Assembly (NCBI GenBank): GCA_905214365.1
Contig: CAJMMH010000062.1
Location: forward strand, 1-11,541
Direction: 5' to 3'
Source: an uncultured bacterium
Lineage (GTDB): Bacteria; Bacillota; Clostridia; Lachnospirales; Lachnospiraceae
DNA length: 11,541 nucleotides
Shown: positions 10,445-11,541 of the stretch, in pieces
Numbering within the stretch: the first letter of the stretch is position 1
Layout of the letters: each line of letters begins with the position of its first letter
Position numbers and translations under genes: made by a program
Notes under the pieces: generated by a model
Told to the model about the DNA's origin: nothing
Databases searched by the model: none
What the model saw: only the letters and a program-made list of their open reading frames with translations

Positions 10445-10587
10445 GCGGAAAAGTCCAAAAGGCAGGAACAACGTGTTCCGGCTTCCGGCGAAACGGCTCC
10501 TGCGGGGCTTGTTTGGAAGCAGTGCAGACACCGCGTGTTTGCGGTTTGCCCGATGAAAAACGAAACAGGAAAGGATACGGTGAAAGG
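10445..10587 (+). other. Structured 5' leader between attenuator and carA
   Basis: This stretch encodes no recognisable peptide but can fold. GCAGGA (10462-10467) pairs with TCCTGC (10498-10503), enclosing CCGG-CTT-CCGG (10478-10488). A second hairpin spans 10524-10549 (ACCGC 10530-10534 with GCGGT 10541-10545, plus a GCA/TGC base). I see no PyrR-binding loop resembling the Bacillus consensus. AAGGA at 10571-10575 is the likely ribosome binding site, 12 nt before the ATG. Confidence 0.4.
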
Positions 10588-11541
10588 ATGAAAGCGTTTC
10601 TGATACTTGAAGACGGCCATGTATTTACTGGCACAGCCATCGGCGCTGACAAAGAGATTATCAGTGAGATTGTTTTCAATACATCGATGACCGGATATCT
10701 GGAGGTACTGACCGACCCGTCCTACGCGGGACAGGCAGTCGTAATGACATATCCGCTGATTGGAAATTATGGAATCTGTTATGAGGATATGGAGTCCAGA
10801 AAAGCATGGCCGGACGGATATATTGTGAGGGAGCTTTCGAGACTGCCGAGCAATTTCCGGTGTGAGGCGACGATTCAGGATTTCCTTCTGAAGCAGGGGA
10901 TTCCGGGAATCTGCGGCATTGATACCAGAGCTCTGACGCAGATTCTGCGTGAAAAAGGAACCATGAACGGCATGATTACCAGAAATGAGAATTACAACCT
11001 GGATGAGGTTATTGCCAGACTGAAGGAGTATACACCGACCGGAGTTGTTATGAAGACAACCTGCAAGGAGCCGAGCGTGCTTCCGGGAGACGGCCCGCGC
11101 GTTGCGCTGCTTGATCTGGGCGCGAAGAGAAATATCGCCGACAGTCTGAACCGCCGCGGCTGCGAGGTTACAATTTATCCGGCCGACACCAAGGCGGAAA
11201 CCATCCTTGCTTCCAATCCGGATGGAATTATGCTTTCCAACGGCCCTGGAGACCCGAAGGAGTGTACCGGTATCATTGAAGAGATCAAGAAGCTGTATGC
11301 GTCGGATGTTCCGATTTTTGCAATCTGCCTCGGCCACCAGCTGATGGCGCTGGCAAACGGCATCAATACCTATAAGATGAAGTACGGACACCGCGGCGGC
11401 AACCACCCGGTTAAGGATCTGAAGACCGGAAGAGTTTATATCACGTCCCAGAACCATGGCTATGTGGTTGACACGGAGAACCTGGATCCGAAGATTGCGG
11501 TTCCGGCTTTTGTCAATGTCAACGACAAGACCAACGAGGGT
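10588..11541 (+). CDS. carA: Carbamoyl-phosphate synthase small subunit (3' end beyond window)
   Basis: CarA hydrolyses glutamine and channels ammonia to CarB, which makes carbamoyl phosphate for arginine and pyrimidine synthesis. The 318 residues present cover most of the protein (usual length about 350-380). The N-terminal domain carries NTSMTGYLEVLTDPSYAGQ (about 32-50) and CGIDTRALT. The class I glutamine amidotransferase domain follows, with LSNGPGDP, nucleophile C247 in AICLGHQL and H290 in SQNHGY. The final Glu-containing motif lies past the window end. The start is the ATG at 10588; no in-frame alternative has a better ribosome binding site. The gene is separated from the sugar locus by a terminator and its own promoter, so it is functionally unrelated to it. 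carB is expected next. The long leader with a terminator suggests attenuation control. Confidence 0.97.
   Translation, partial: MKAFLILEDGHVFTGTAIGADKEIISEIVFNTSMTGYLEVLTDPSYAGQAVVMTYPLIGNYGICYEDMESRKAWPDGYIVRELSRLPSNFRCEATIQDFLLKQGIPGICGIDTRALTQILREKGTMNGMITRNENYNLDEVIARLKEYTPTGVVMKTTCKEPSVLPGDGPRVALLDLGAKRNIADSLNRRGCEVTIYPADTKAETILASNPDGIMLSNGPGDPKECTGIIEEIKKLYASDVPIFAICLGHQLMALANGINTYKMKYGHRGGNHPVKDLKTGRVYITSQNHGYVVDTENLDPKIAVPAFVNVNDKTNEG

Noticed and set aside
10489..10496. CGAAACGG in the carA leader, shared with the candidate operator at 472-479
   Set aside because: The right half of the palindrome is missing here, so there is no operator symmetry; an 8-base match is expected by chance.
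10411..11457. 348-codon open frame on the - strand opposite carA and its leader
   Set aside because: carA is certain from its motifs on the + strand, and the antisense translation has no family features. It also runs through the leader terminator.

Overview
This window looks like part of the chromosome of a gut-type Firmicute, probably a Lachnospiraceae-like Clostridium relative. This is inferred from strong AGGAGG-type ribosome binding sites, a moderate-to-high GC content with heavy use of CCG and GCA codons, and the operon style (CUT1 sugar transporter without its own ATPase, cytoplasmic glycosidases). No rRNA marker is present, so the taxonomy is tentative. All real genes are on the + strand.

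Layout: (1) 1-524 is a regulatory region. It has a possible 3' tail of an upstream gene, several inverted repeats, a 27-nt-spaced pair of near-identical A/T-rich repeats, a perfect-consensus promoter (TTGACA-17-TATAAT, 372-400) and a LacI-type candidate operator (472-483). (2) 525-3766 encodes a CUT1 carbohydrate ABC importer: an abundant-type secreted solute-binding protein, then, after a strong terminator, two permeases. (3) 3976-6084 encodes a 702-residue cytoplasmic protein resembling clan GH-L (alpha/alpha)6 glycosidases that I cannot assign to a named family. (4) 6333-9323 encodes a complete LacZ-type GH2 beta-galactosidase. (5) 9316-10176, overlapping it by 8 nt, encodes a Cof-type HAD phosphatase. 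(6) 10232-10587 is a structured leader with an extended -10 promoter and an intrinsic terminator, ahead of carA (10588 to the window end, incomplete), the start of an unrelated arginine/pyrimidine locus.

How it fits together: the binding protein and two permeases should import an oligosaccharide, powered by an ATPase encoded elsewhere (MsmK/MsmX type). Neither glycosidase has a signal peptide, so they should dismantle the imported sugar inside the cell. The GH2 enzyme points to a beta-galactoside linkage; the GH-L-like enzyme would cleave a second, unknown linkage. The HAD protein may act on phosphorylated sugar products. Intrinsic terminators after the binding protein, after the second permease, after the GH-L-like gene and after the HAD gene suggest stepped expression along the locus. 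No regulator, ATPase, sugar kinase or isomerase lies in the window.

The most promising unknown is the GH-L-like enzyme paired with the beta-galactosidase. Next are the carA attenuator, which contains a T-box-like core but lacks room for a normal T-box, and the architecture of the main promoter region.
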